Source of the DNA: Saprospirales bacterium
Lineage (GTDB): Bacteria > Bacteroidota > Bacteroidia > Chitinophagales > Saprospiraceae
Assembly (NCBI GenBank): GCA_007695035.1
Contig: REEO01000028.1
Span: forward strand, 1 to 64,000
Length of the DNA: 64,000 nucleotides
Direction of reading: 5' to 3'
Part shown: in pieces, positions 56,351-64,000 of the stretch
How the letters are laid out: each line of letters begins with the position of its first letter
How positions within the stretch are numbered: position 1 is the first letter of the stretch
The notes under the pieces: model-generated
Seen by the model: only the letters and a program-made list of their open reading frames with translations
Databases searched by the model: none
Told to the model about the DNA's origin: nothing
Position numbers and translations under genes: made by a program

Positions 56351-56640
56351 AGTGCCACTACATCGAGATTGCGCCCTGGAAACAACTCACCCACTCACAG
56401 ACTCACCCCTTCGGCAGGCTCACGGCAAAGCAATTCACAACTGAAGAACCGTCTGCGTTCTCAGCGTAGTGTCCTATGCAAGATTAGAAACCCTTCGATT
56501 CTCAAAATTAACGGAGATTCATAGATTTATTGAATACAGCCTCTTTTTTCTCTGCGTGAAACCCCTCCCCATAAGGTCGGGCGGGAAAGAATACCGCCGA
56601 GGTTACAAAGAAAAAGTATGGGCCAGACTAAAATCCTGGA

Positions 56641-56666
56641 AAATCAACAATCCTTCCGAATTGATA
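56641..56666 (+). repeat. direct repeat, right unit
   Basis: Near copy of the unit at 56325-56350, about 316 bases apart, with few differences. Confidence 0.4.
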
Positions 56667-56811
56667 TACTTCTAGATTATGAAGGTTACGCCGCAAGCAG
56701 CCTTCAGCCATCCGCCAAAAATCATCAACCGCCCCAGGCCTTCAACACAAAATCACCTCCCACTCCACCCAATTAAACCGTCCGTTTTTCTGAAAAATCA
56801 GATTATCCGAC

Positions 56812-56819
56812 TACTTTTG
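56812..56819 (+). promoter_or_regulatory. -7 box of purH
   Basis: TACTTTTG, a full TAnnTTTG match, followed by CAGC; 33 bases before the purH ATG. Confidence 0.6.
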
Positions 56820-56852
56820 CAGCAAAATTAACAGCGATCTAAAAGCTTTTGC

Positions 56853-58379
56853 ATGGGTAATAAGAAAATCCGGTCCGCCCTCATTTCTGTCTATGACAAA
56901 AATGGGCTGGAACCTGTTCTGGAAGTCCTTCACGGAGAGGGAGTCAAGTTGATCAGTACCGGGGGGACAGCGAAATATATCAATGATTTGGGATACCCGG
57001 TACAAAAGGTGGAGGATATTACCGGTTATCCGTCCATACTGGGTGGACGCGTAAAAACCCTTCATCCGTCTGTTTTTGGTGGGATTCTAGCCAAAAGGGA
57101 GTCCGATCACCTCGATACTTTGAAGGAGTACGACATTCCGCCCATCGACTGCGTGGTGGTTGATCTCTATCCTTTTAAGGAGACGGTAAAAGAGGGAGCC
57201 TCGGAGGATGAAATCATTGAGAAAATTGACATTGGAGGGGTATCGCTCATTCGCGCAGCAGCCAAAAACTTCCGGGATGTGGTAGTGGTGCCGTCCAAAG
57301 CGCATTACACCCATTTTTTGAACATTGCAAAGCACTCAGATTGTACAACCACCCTGGATCAGCGCAGGGCATTTGCAGGTAAAGCATTCGCGCTGACCTC
57401 TCATTATGATTCTGCCATTCAAAAGTATGTGCGGGGAGAGGAACAAACAGATCAGCTGACCCTGGCTCATCTGGAGGCGACTTCGCTCAGATATGGAGAA
57501 AATCCGCACCAAAGGGCTTCTTTTTACGGAGATCCGAGGGAATGTATCCGCCAAATTCACGGCAAGCCGCTTTCCTACAACAATTTGCTGGATATTGATG
57601 CCGCTGTGTTTACCATGGCTGAATTTGCGGACGAACCACCCACTGTGGCCGTATTCAAGCACAACAACAGTTGCGGTTTGGCAACCAGGTCCAATCTCCC
57701 GGAAGCCTGGAAAATGGCTCTGGCAGGGGACCCGCTGTCTGCCTTTGGAGGGGTGATCTGTTCCAATGTGGAAATGGATGAGAAAACGGCCCTGGAAATC
57801 GACAAGATTTTTTACGAAGTGCTCATCGCGCCGTCATTCTCTAAAGCTGCCCTTGAAGTCTTGCAAAAGCGGAAAAAGAGGATTTTAGTTCAGTTAAATA
57901 AATACCCCGAAGGCCAAAAAACCATTAGATCGACCATCAATGGATTCCTTGTGCAGGATCGGGACAATTATCAACACGAAGCAGAAAACTGGATACAGTC
58001 CACTGAGGCAAAAGCCAATGAGCGCGAATTCCGGGACCTCCAGTTTGCCAACAAAGTGGTTAAACAGCTGAAATCAAATGCCATTGCACTGATAAATAAC
58101 AAAATGATCATAGGCATTGGGGCAGGGCAGACCTCAAGGGTGGATGCATTGAAGGGAGCCATTGAAAAAGCAGGGGAGAACAATTTGCCTCTCAAAGGAG
58201 CTGTGATGGCATCGGATGCTTTTTTCCCCTTCAAGGACTGTGTAGAGATTGCACACCAGGCGGGTATAAATTCAGTGGTGCAGCCGGGAGGATCTGTCAA
58301 AGACAAGGATAGCATTGATTTTTGCGATAAAAACGGGATGAGCATGTACCTGACGGGAATCAGGCACTTCAAACACTGA
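56853..58379 (+). CDS. purH: bifunctional AICAR formyltransferase / IMP cyclohydrolase
   Basis: PurH performs the last two steps of IMP synthesis. The 508-residue protein starts with the MGS-like cyclohydrolase domain (1 to about 150: IRSALISVYDKNGLEPVLEVLHGEGVKLISTGGTAKYI, VKTLHPSVFGGIL, DIGGVSLIRAAAKN). The transformylase domain follows with LRYGENPHQRASFY, VFKHNNSCGLAT, DPLSAFGGVI and GIGAGQTSRVDA, and the chain ends with a full C-terminus at the GGSVKDKDSI block. Lys and His residues of the KHNNSCG site are intact. coaX starts 1 base after its stop. Confidence 0.97.
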   Translation: MGNKKIRSALISVYDKNGLEPVLEVLHGEGVKLISTGGTAKYINDLGYPVQKVEDITGYPSILGGRVKTLHPSVFGGILAKRESDHLDTLKEYDIPPIDCVVVDLYPFKETVKEGASEDEIIEKIDIGGVSLIRAAAKNFRDVVVVPSKAHYTHFLNIAKHSDCTTTLDQRRAFAGKAFALTSHYDSAIQKYVRGEEQTDQLTLAHLEATSLRYGENPHQRASFYGDPRECIRQIHGKPLSYNNLLDIDAAVFTMAEFADEPPTVAVFKHNNSCGLATRSNLPEAWKMALAGDPLSAFGGVICSNVEMDEKTALEIDKIFYEVLIAPSFSKAALEVLQKRKKRILVQLNKYPEGQKTIRSTINGFLVQDRDNYQHEAENWIQSTEAKANEREFRDLQFANKVVKQLKSNAIALINNKMIIGIGAGQTSRVDALKGAIEKAGENNLPLKGAVMASDAFFPFKDCVEIAHQAGINSVVQPGGSVKDKDSIDFCDKNGMSMYLTGIRHFKH

Positions 58380-58380
58380 T

Positions 58381-59097
58381 ATGGGAATAAAGCTGACGCT
58401 GGATATTGGAAATACGAGAGTGAAGTGGGGAGCCTTTTCCGAGGGTCTGTTGCAAGACAAAGGCACGGGCCATTTGGCCAACTTTGAATTGCCGGGGGAT
58501 ATTCTCGCACAGACTACCCATGCCATCATATCTGCCACCGGCAGTTATAAGCTTCCCTTTGACTTTTTCCCCGGAGAGGTAAAGCCGATTCTGTTGAGTG
58601 CTGATTTGGACCTCCCTGTAAAAAGCGATTATCAAACTCCGGAGACCATCGGTTCGGATCGAATAGCTGCCTATCATGGTGCTGCCGCTTTGTATTCCGG
58701 CAATACATTGAGTATCGATATAGGTACCTGTATTACCTATGATTTGGTCGAAAAAGGCAGGGTACATCGCGGGGGGATGATCAGTCCGGGTCTTAAAATG
58801 AGACTGCGGGCAATGAATGAATTTACCTACGCACTGCCCCTGGCAGAAATACCTCCAAATGCAGCACCACTGGCCCTCAGCACTTCCGATGCACTCGGTC
58901 AGGGGGCACTTTTTGGTGCAGCGCGTGAAGTGGAGGGTATAATAGGATATTTTAGGGACCGTTTTAAGGGCATTATAATTTTATTAACCGGTGGAGATGC
59001 CGGCCTGCTGGCTGAGAACATTCACACTGAAGTAGTATTAGAGCCCGATCTGGTTTTGATTGGATTACACGAAATTTTAACACATCATGTCAATTAA
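58381..59097 (+). CDS. coaX: type III pantothenate kinase
   Basis: CoaX phosphorylates pantothenate, the first step of coenzyme A synthesis from pantothenate. The 238-residue protein has the ASKHA P-loop DIGNTRVKWG at 8-17, the active-site GSDRIAAYHGA, DIGTCITYDLV and GGMISPGLKMRLRAMNEFTYALP. It is standard for bacteria that lack CoaA. panB at 47546 supplies the pathway upstream. It sits 1 base after purH and overlaps the next gene by 11 bases, so it is co-transcribed with both. Confidence 0.96.
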   Translation: MGIKLTLDIGNTRVKWGAFSEGLLQDKGTGHLANFELPGDILAQTTHAIISATGSYKLPFDFFPGEVKPILLSADLDLPVKSDYQTPETIGSDRIAAYHGAAALYSGNTLSIDIGTCITYDLVEKGRVHRGGMISPGLKMRLRAMNEFTYALPLAEIPPNAAPLALSTSDALGQGALFGAAREVEGIIGYFRDRFKGIIILLTGGDAGLLAENIHTEVVLEPDLVLIGLHEILTHHVN

Positions 59098-60436
59098 GAC
59101 AAACAAGATCATTGCCGTTGTATGCACCTTTTTTCTCGCAGCAGCGGTTTACGTGGAAGCGCAAAATACCGTTGTATCGCCCTATTCCAGAATAGGACTC
59201 GGGGAGTTGCAGCATTCCAATATGCCCCACATTCGGGCCAAGGGAGGGCTGGGAGCGACTGATTGGTCATATCGGAACCTGAATACCACGAACCCTGCTT
59301 CTTACGCCTTTTTGAGGTCGGCTTCCATGAATGCCGGTTTCAACATTCAGTACAACCGTCTCTCTGACCAGGATACCGATGTCGATATATGGGGTGGAGG
59401 AATGAATTCACTCCTCGTGGGATTCCCCCTTATCAATACCATCAATGAGATGCTGGAGGAGACCTATTCCGACTGGAGGTACGGTACTGTGATCGGTCTT
59501 CAGCCCTATTCTACGGTCGGTTACGAAATTGAGTCAACGAACATAGATCCTGAGCTGGGGGAAATCAGAAGGAGTTTTGAGGGCGGTGGTGGCTCCCAAA
59601 TGCTCTTTGCAGGTCAGGCTATTCGATACAAAAACACCTCCATTGGTTTCAATGCCGGATATCTTTTTGGCTCCCTGGAACAAAACAGGCGCATGGGCTT
59701 CCCCGATATCAGAGTGCACTATGCCAACGAATTTGAGGACGAGATCAAAATGCGTTCCTTTTACTGGAAAGCCGGATTCTTGCACAACATTATTCTCAAT
59801 CGCAACGAGGACAACCCCTACCATGACAACAGAGGGAAGCCGATAGATTACCTTACCATCGGAGCGCACGGAAAGACAGCTACTAGCTTTACAAATACTT
59901 CAAACAGTCTTCATCTCGGCCGTCATATCTTTGCCAATGAGCTTGTGGACACCTTGTTCAGTGCGGATAATTTGCGGTCCAGTGGACAACTTCCACCAGA
60001 ATTTGGTTTTGGAGCATCTTATGTAAGACACGAGCGCTATGAGATAGGGTTTGACGTAGAAGTTGGACTTTGGAGCCAATATGAAAATGAGGCCAAAAGG
60101 GAGGAATTAAAGAATTCTTTCCGCCTTGGGATAGGGGGATCATTTACACCCGACCACCAGTCCATTACGAGCTTTTTTGAGCGGGTTACCTACAGAGGTG
60201 GTCTGTATTATTTCCGGGACCCACGGGTGTCATCCGGCTCTCAGCTCACAGAGTATGGACTTAATTTTGGGGCCAGTTTCCCCTTTGTCGTTCAGCGACA
60301 GGTATCCAGCCTTCACACCAATTTTCAGATTGGCAGAAGGGGAGTCGATACTGCTTTGGAAGAATTTTTTATAAATTTGAGCTTCGGTTTTACGGTCAAT
60401 GACAACACCTGGTTTATAAAGCGCCGTTACGATTAA
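59087..60436 (+). CDS. outer-membrane barrel protein encoded after coaX
   Basis: The 449-residue protein has a signal peptide (about 1-25, ends YVEAQ) and then a barrel-like pattern: NTVVSPYSRIGLGE start, NTTNPASYAFLRSASMNAGF, many short strands with aromatic girdles, and the end FFINLSFGFTVNDNTWFIKRRYD. The start resembles the FadL/OmpP1-like outer-membrane proteins often encoded after coaX in Bacteroidota. Cargo unknown. It overlaps coaX by 11 bases in another frame (ATG inside the last codons) and is followed by two TPR paralogues. Confidence 0.78.
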   Translation: MSIKTNKIIAVVCTFFLAAAVYVEAQNTVVSPYSRIGLGELQHSNMPHIRAKGGLGATDWSYRNLNTTNPASYAFLRSASMNAGFNIQYNRLSDQDTDVDIWGGGMNSLLVGFPLINTINEMLEETYSDWRYGTVIGLQPYSTVGYEIESTNIDPELGEIRRSFEGGGGSQMLFAGQAIRYKNTSIGFNAGYLFGSLEQNRRMGFPDIRVHYANEFEDEIKMRSFYWKAGFLHNIILNRNEDNPYHDNRGKPIDYLTIGAHGKTATSFTNTSNSLHLGRHIFANELVDTLFSADNLRSSGQLPPEFGFGASYVRHERYEIGFDVEVGLWSQYENEAKREELKNSFRLGIGGSFTPDHQSITSFFERVTYRGGLYYFRDPRVSSGSQLTEYGLNFGASFPFVVQRQVSSLHTNFQIGRRGVDTALEEFFINLSFGFTVNDNTWFIKRRYD

Positions 60437-60476
60437 AACTGGTAACTCATTACCCTAACTTGATTAACTTAAGAAA

Positions 60477-61907
60477 ATGCTTTTGAAAACTGAGTTTATA
60501 ATTTTTCTGGCCTTACTTTTTGGTGGACTCACTTTTATGAGTGACCTGACAGCCCAATGTGAAACCTGGACGGATAAACCGAACCGGGATGACATTATAA
60601 GTGCGCATTCGGTCTATCGCCAGGCGCTTCGGGTTGGTGATATGGAGATCGCTTATGAACACTGGAAATTCGCATATGAAAATGCTCCTGCTGCGGACGG
60701 TCAGCGGGATTTTCACTTTACGGATGGTATTACCATTTACAAGTTTCTGATAGAGGAAACCGATGATGCGGAACTCATCGAGAAATACCAACAAAAGGTC
60801 ATAGATTTATACGAACAGGCAGCCGAGTGCATCAAGGCCGGTACCATTCATATTAGAAATTGCGAGAGCCAGGCCTGTTACGACAGAAGGGCGGGTGTCC
60901 TGCTGGGGAGACTTGCATACGACCTTTTTTATGAATTCAACGCCTCCACGGAGGATGTTTTCGATGTGGCAACACGGGCGATGACTCTGGCTAAACTGGA
61001 ATCTGAGTACACCGTATTAATTCCCGCCGCTGCCGCCACTTCAAGGATGTTTCAGGGTGGGCAGATCGACGATGAAAGGGCCAGAGAATTGCACAGCCAA
61101 ATTGATGAAATACTGGATTACAATATTGAGAACAACGAGCGCTTTATTGAGCAATTCAAGGCGGTGAAAACTTCCGTTGACCGCCATTTTGCCCGAATTG
61201 AGGTGGATCTTTACGACTGCGATTACTTCAAAGAGCAGCTTTTGCCGGAGTTTGAGGAGGCTCCGCACGATGGGGAATTGGCCCGAAGAGTTTTCAGCCA
61301 GCTGATAAACCGCGGTTGCGATGAAGAAGATCCCGATTTGCAGGAACTCAGAGAGCGCAATATTGCCTACGTGGACAGTATCAATGCAGCGCTGCAGTTA
61401 GACCTGGAAGCCAGAAATCCCGCTGTAGCTGCAAGACGCTATTTTGAGGAGGGCGATTACGAAGAAGCCGTTGCCAGGTTTCAAAAAGCCATTGACATGG
61501 AAGAAGACGATCTGCGTAAAGCCGATTTTTACTTCAGGATGGCCTCCATTCAGGGGCGACAATTAAATCAGTACTCAACCGCAAGAAGGAATGCACTTCG
61601 AGCAGCAGAATTACGCGATAACTGGGGTGCGCCCTATATGCTCATCGGTGATCTCTATGCCCAAACGCTCAGTAACTGCGGTAGTGATTGGAATCAACGC
61701 CTCGCCGTATTGGCCGTCATTGATAAGTATCGAACTGCAGCCAGAATCGATCCCGAAGTGGCCGAAGATGCCAACCGCCGCGCTGCAGGTTATTACTCCT
61801 CGAAGCCTGATCAGGACGAAGCTTTTATGAGAGGACTTTCAGCCGGTGACCGAGTGACCGTGGAATGTTGGTTCAACGAAACCGTAACCCTTAGATTCAG
61901 GAACTAA
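60477..61907 (+). CDS. secreted TPR-type protein (paralogue 1)
   Basis: The 476-residue protein has a signal peptide (about 1-27, ends MSDLTAQ) and no lipobox. Its first third matches that of the next gene (CETW, then YRQALRVGDMEIAYEHWKFAYENAPAADG). The middle is helical, and the TPR part near 320-400 has AARRYFEEGDYEEAVARFQKAI and NALRAAELRDNWGAPYMLIGDLY. The end (MRGLSAGDRVTVECWFNETVTLRFRN) also matches the paralogue. Six or more Cys residues suggest disulphides. It lies 40 bases after the barrel gene. The function is unknown; a periplasmic partner of envelope assembly is one guess. Confidence 0.75.
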   Translation: MLLKTEFIIFLALLFGGLTFMSDLTAQCETWTDKPNRDDIISAHSVYRQALRVGDMEIAYEHWKFAYENAPAADGQRDFHFTDGITIYKFLIEETDDAELIEKYQQKVIDLYEQAAECIKAGTIHIRNCESQACYDRRAGVLLGRLAYDLFYEFNASTEDVFDVATRAMTLAKLESEYTVLIPAAAATSRMFQGGQIDDERARELHSQIDEILDYNIENNERFIEQFKAVKTSVDRHFARIEVDLYDCDYFKEQLLPEFEEAPHDGELARRVFSQLINRGCDEEDPDLQELRERNIAYVDSINAALQLDLEARNPAVAARRYFEEGDYEEAVARFQKAIDMEEDDLRKADFYFRMASIQGRQLNQYSTARRNALRAAELRDNWGAPYMLIGDLYAQTLSNCGSDWNQRLAVLAVIDKYRTAARIDPEVAEDANRRAAGYYSSKPDQDEAFMRGLSAGDRVTVECWFNETVTLRFRN

Positions 61908-62036
61908 TTGGTCTTGTTTGCAACTTTGCAGGCTCGTATTCCTTGTTAAAAAATAGTCAACTTTTCAAGTATTACTGTTATACGGCAGGTGTCGCAAAGC
62001 AGGTTTATGTGTTTTTCGAAAATTTTGATCCGTACC
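61908..62036. other. short gap between the two TPR genes
   Basis: No strong promoter or terminator is seen. A GTG at 61989 would extend the second gene by 16 codons, but the ATG at 62037 begins the lipoprotein signal directly. Confidence 0.35.
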
Positions 62037-63497
62037 ATGAAAAAAATACTCTTCCTCTCCGCATTGTTTTATGCAGCTCTTCTTTTGTTTGCAATGGCAG
62101 CTTGCTCTCCCGGCCCCGGGCAAACAGTAACTGAGCCTCCTGCACAGGAGGAAAGCGAAGTGGTCTCAACCCAAACTGAGCCGGCAGATACCATTCCTGC
62201 CGGATGCGAAACCTTTGAGTCTGCGAGAAGGGGTCAACAGGCACTCGACCATTACGTTATTTACCGCGGCTTTTTAAGAGAGGGGGATTTTGAGGATGCC
62301 TTTGAAAACTGGAAAATAGTGTATGAAATAGCACCTGCTGCCGACGGACGAAGGTGGACTGTTTTTAACGACGGGGTCTATTTTTACGAGACTCTGTTGA
62401 GGGATGAAAAAGACCCTGAATTAAGAGATAATTACATAAGGACAATTCTGGGTTTTTACGATCAGATCGGGCTTTGTTACCCGGAGCAAAAAGCCTCCGC
62501 CAGGGCAAGGAAAGCTTTTGACCTTTATTACAGCTACCGGGATTACGCTACCACTCAAGAGATTTTTGACCTGTTTGTGGAGACTATTGATTATTTTGGT
62601 GAGGATACCCCTGCCTTTGTGGTCAACCCATTCACTGCACTTTTGGTCAGCAAGACCTTTAATGAAAATATCGACCAGCAACGCGCCAGGGAATACGCTC
62701 AATTTATTTCAGACCTGGTAAAGGCCAATGTCGATGGGGATGATGAAGCATGGAACAGGGTGGGGAATTTCACCCCTCAACGGTTAATGGACCTCGAGCG
62801 CATAAGGGGCTTCTACGATTGTCAGTACTACATTAATACCTACTACGAACTCTATTCGGAAAATCCCGAAGACTGTGAGGCCATTCAGATGGCCCTGGGT
62901 AAAATGCAGTGGGGTGAGTGCCCTGAGGACCTGGATGTGGTGGTGGAGTTGAAGGAAGCCGCTTCAGTCCACTGCGCAGTACCCGAAGATGCCTCTAGCC
63001 TGGTACGTCAGGCCTATGCGGCCTTGCGCGAAGCTGATTTTAAGGAAGCAATCAATTTCTTTGAGCGTGCCATTGATGAAGAAGAGGATGCTGATAAAAA
63101 AGCCAATTACGCTCTCATCATTGGAAAAATTTACTACAGCCACTTGCGTGATTTCCCCAGATCCAGGGAGTTCGCACAAAGGGCCAGTTCCTATAGACCC
63201 AACTGGGGCGAGCCCCACATTCTCATCGGTAAACTCTACGCTTCAAGTGGCCCTCTGTGCGGCCCGGGAACGGGTTGGGACAGTCAGGTCGTAACCTGGG
63301 TAGCCATCGATGAGTGGGAAAAAGCCAGGTCAAAAGATCCCGAATCCAGAAGGGAAGCCACCGAGCTCATCAATTCCTACAGGCAATATATGCCGGCCAT
63401 TGAGGAAATTTTCCAAAGAGGCCTCAGCGAGGGGGACTCCTATTTCGTGGAGTGCTGGATCCAACGCGAAACAACGATCAGGCGAGCGGGATCTTGA
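62037..63497 (+). CDS. TPR-type lipoprotein (paralogue 2)
   Basis: From the ATG at 62037 the product has 486 residues: a lipoprotein signal MKKILFLSALFYAALLLFAMAAC (lipobox AMAAC), then a Pro/Glu/Thr linker with PGQTVTEPPAQEESE, and the body. It shares with paralogue 1 the block GDFEDAFENWKIVYEIAPAADGRR, the TPR part AYAALREADFKEAINFFERAI with RASSYRPNWGEPHILIGKLYASSGPLCG, and the closing FQRGLSEGDSYFVECWIQRETT. The main difference is anchoring: lipid here, free in the paralogue. The pair arose by tandem duplication. The role is unknown. Confidence 0.8.
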   Translation: MKKILFLSALFYAALLLFAMAACSPGPGQTVTEPPAQEESEVVSTQTEPADTIPAGCETFESARRGQQALDHYVIYRGFLREGDFEDAFENWKIVYEIAPAADGRRWTVFNDGVYFYETLLRDEKDPELRDNYIRTILGFYDQIGLCYPEQKASARARKAFDLYYSYRDYATTQEIFDLFVETIDYFGEDTPAFVVNPFTALLVSKTFNENIDQQRAREYAQFISDLVKANVDGDDEAWNRVGNFTPQRLMDLERIRGFYDCQYYINTYYELYSENPEDCEAIQMALGKMQWGECPEDLDVVVELKEAASVHCAVPEDASSLVRQAYAALREADFKEAINFFERAIDEEEDADKKANYALIIGKIYYSHLRDFPRSREFAQRASSYRPNWGEPHILIGKLYASSGPLCGPGTGWDSQVVTWVAIDEWEKARSKDPESRREATELINSYRQYMPAIEEIFQRGLSEGDSYFVECWIQRETTIRRAGS

Positions 63498-63834
63498 TTA
63501 GGTTGACTTTTTTAATTGATAATTGACAATTGACAGTTGACAATGGACCCACCAAAGTGTTGGGGGCAGGCTAGTTGACAATTGACCCACCAAAGTGTTG
63601 GGGGCAGGCTAGTTGACAATTGACAGTTGACTTTTTTAATTGACAATGGACAATTGACCCACCTCAATTTTTCTTGTCCTTTACGCTTTGGGGAGGGTGC
63701 AGAAGAGGCCGCAAAGAAGTCTAAAAAAAGTGACACACTTAATTAAACAATCCCCGATGTGTTAGGGACGCAATTGCCTTCGTCCATATTACTCACCAAC
63801 TCACAGAATCACCAATACACCACCGGAACTGCCA
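63498..63834. other. repeat-rich gap before riboflavin synthase
   Basis: No gene. The gap is mostly family A repeats (63513-63716). The piece nearest the ribE end is ordinary sequence. Confidence 0.5.
63513..63716. repeat. dispersed repeat, family A, copy 6 (array)
   Basis: A run of TTGACAATTGACA-type pieces with three G/C-run cores. Two 38-base units (63536-63573 and 63574-63611) stand in direct tandem, differing at one base, each GTTGACAATxGACCCACCAA then AGTGTTGGGGGCAGGCTA. A further ATTGACAATGGACAATTGACCCACC and a CTTGTCC...CTTTGGGG piece follow, as in copy 1. Confidence 0.7.
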
Positions 63835-64000
63835 TCAGGCATCAACCGCTGCGCCCATTTGTCGCTGTACATACTTCCCTATTACATCGTACTCCAGGTT
63901 GACCAGTTGTCCTTCCTCCAGGTCCTTGAAGCCAGTGTTTTCATAGGTGTAGGGTATGATGGCGACGGTGAAGGTGTCTTCCTTTAGATCTGCTATGGTG
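63835..64000 (-). CDS. ribE: riboflavin synthase alpha chain (3' end only)
   Basis: The last 54 codons of a minus-strand gene run off the right edge. They read FTVAIIPYTYENTGFKDLEEG, then LVNLEYDVIGKYVQRQ and a short tail to the TGA at 63837-63835. This is the C-terminal lumazine-binding repeat of riboflavin synthase, which makes riboflavin from two dimethylribityllumazine molecules. The visible part is intact. The N-terminal half is outside the window. Confidence 0.88.
   Translation of the reverse strand, partial: TIADLKEDTFTVAIIPYTYENTGFKDLEEGQLVNLEYDVIGKYVQRQMGAAVDA

Larger units (their letters stand above)
56036..56852. other. 817-base repeat-rich gap between the tamB-like gene and purH
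   Basis: No gene is supported. The gap holds a family A copy (56039-56124), a family B piece (56129-56175), a GCACGGAGG tandem (56272-56307) and a near-duplicate pair (56325-56350 and 56641-56666). It ends with the purH promoter box at 56812-56819. The rest looks like degraded or random sequence. Confidence 0.5.

Noticed and set aside
63513-63716. CRISPR array made of the 38-base units
   Set aside because: Two units touch directly with no spacer, and related pieces occur singly elsewhere.

Overview
The window is about 64 kb of chromosomal core genome from a member of the Bacteroidota. The phylum call rests on several independent signs: TAnnTTTG -7 promoter boxes in front of many genes and almost no Shine-Dalgarno sequences; a secreted M43 metalloprotease ending in a type IX secretion (Por) C-terminal domain; a gliding protein GldC; DUF4271 next to hemD; and coaX followed by an outer-membrane protein and TPR lipoprotein-type genes. 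The order or family cannot be fixed from this stretch alone; a marine Saprospirales- or Flavobacteriales-like organism is possible.

Layout. 0.4-1.7 kb: an outer-membrane barrel gene with a perfect terminator hairpin, followed directly by the 5' part of a group IIC intron. 2-8 kb: M43 protease, malate dehydrogenase, a prolyl oligopeptidase lipoprotein, a WbqC-like protein. 8-12.5 kb: MacB/LolD-type ATPase, cobalamin adenosyltransferase, MutS2, tRNA-Arg(CCT), GldC. 13-14.8 kb: a gene-poor stretch with a 162-bp imperfect palindrome and a lipoprotein gene whose promoter lies inside a dyad. 14.8-21 kb: SmpB and DPP IV, then a pair of ion-coupled transporters (YfcC and SSS types). 20.9-21.5 kb: remains of an IS3-family element. 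21.5-24.2 kb: a LytS/LytTR two-component pair fused by overlap to a fructosamine-kinase-like gene. 24.5-28.6 kb: folE-fabD-yqgE-ABC-F run. 28.9-34 kb: lytic transglycosylase (MltD), NamZ-type muramidase, glycosyltransferase, universal stress protein, PiT-like permease. 35.4-43.3 kb: pyrG, a DASS transporter, DUF4271-hemD, a BAAT-type thioesterase/hydrolase and a FadD-type acyl-CoA ligase. 44-49.7 kb: DUF547 protein, mltG-tilS, cutA-panB, 3-hydroxybutyryl-CoA dehydrogenase. 50-56 kb: folP and a 1632-residue TamB. 56.8-63.5 kb: purH-coaX-outer-membrane protein and two tandem TPR paralogues. 63.8 kb to the end: the 3' end of riboflavin synthase.

Most genes are housekeeping: cofactor supply (folE, folP, panB, coaX, hemD, ribE, cobalamin adenosylation), nucleotides (pyrG, purH), cell-wall turnover (mltD, namZ, mltG), envelope assembly (tamB, OMPs), and peptide or amino-acid use (two S9 peptidases, M43 protease, transporters). 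Intergenic regions carry two dispersed, decayed palindromic repeat families. I found no CRISPR array, prophage, rRNA operon or complete mobile element, and no clear defence system. The least ordinary items are the terminator-linked group IIC intron relic, the 162-bp palindrome, the dyad-overlapped promoter at 13.78 kb, the TCS-fructosamine kinase operon, and the tandem TPR pair.
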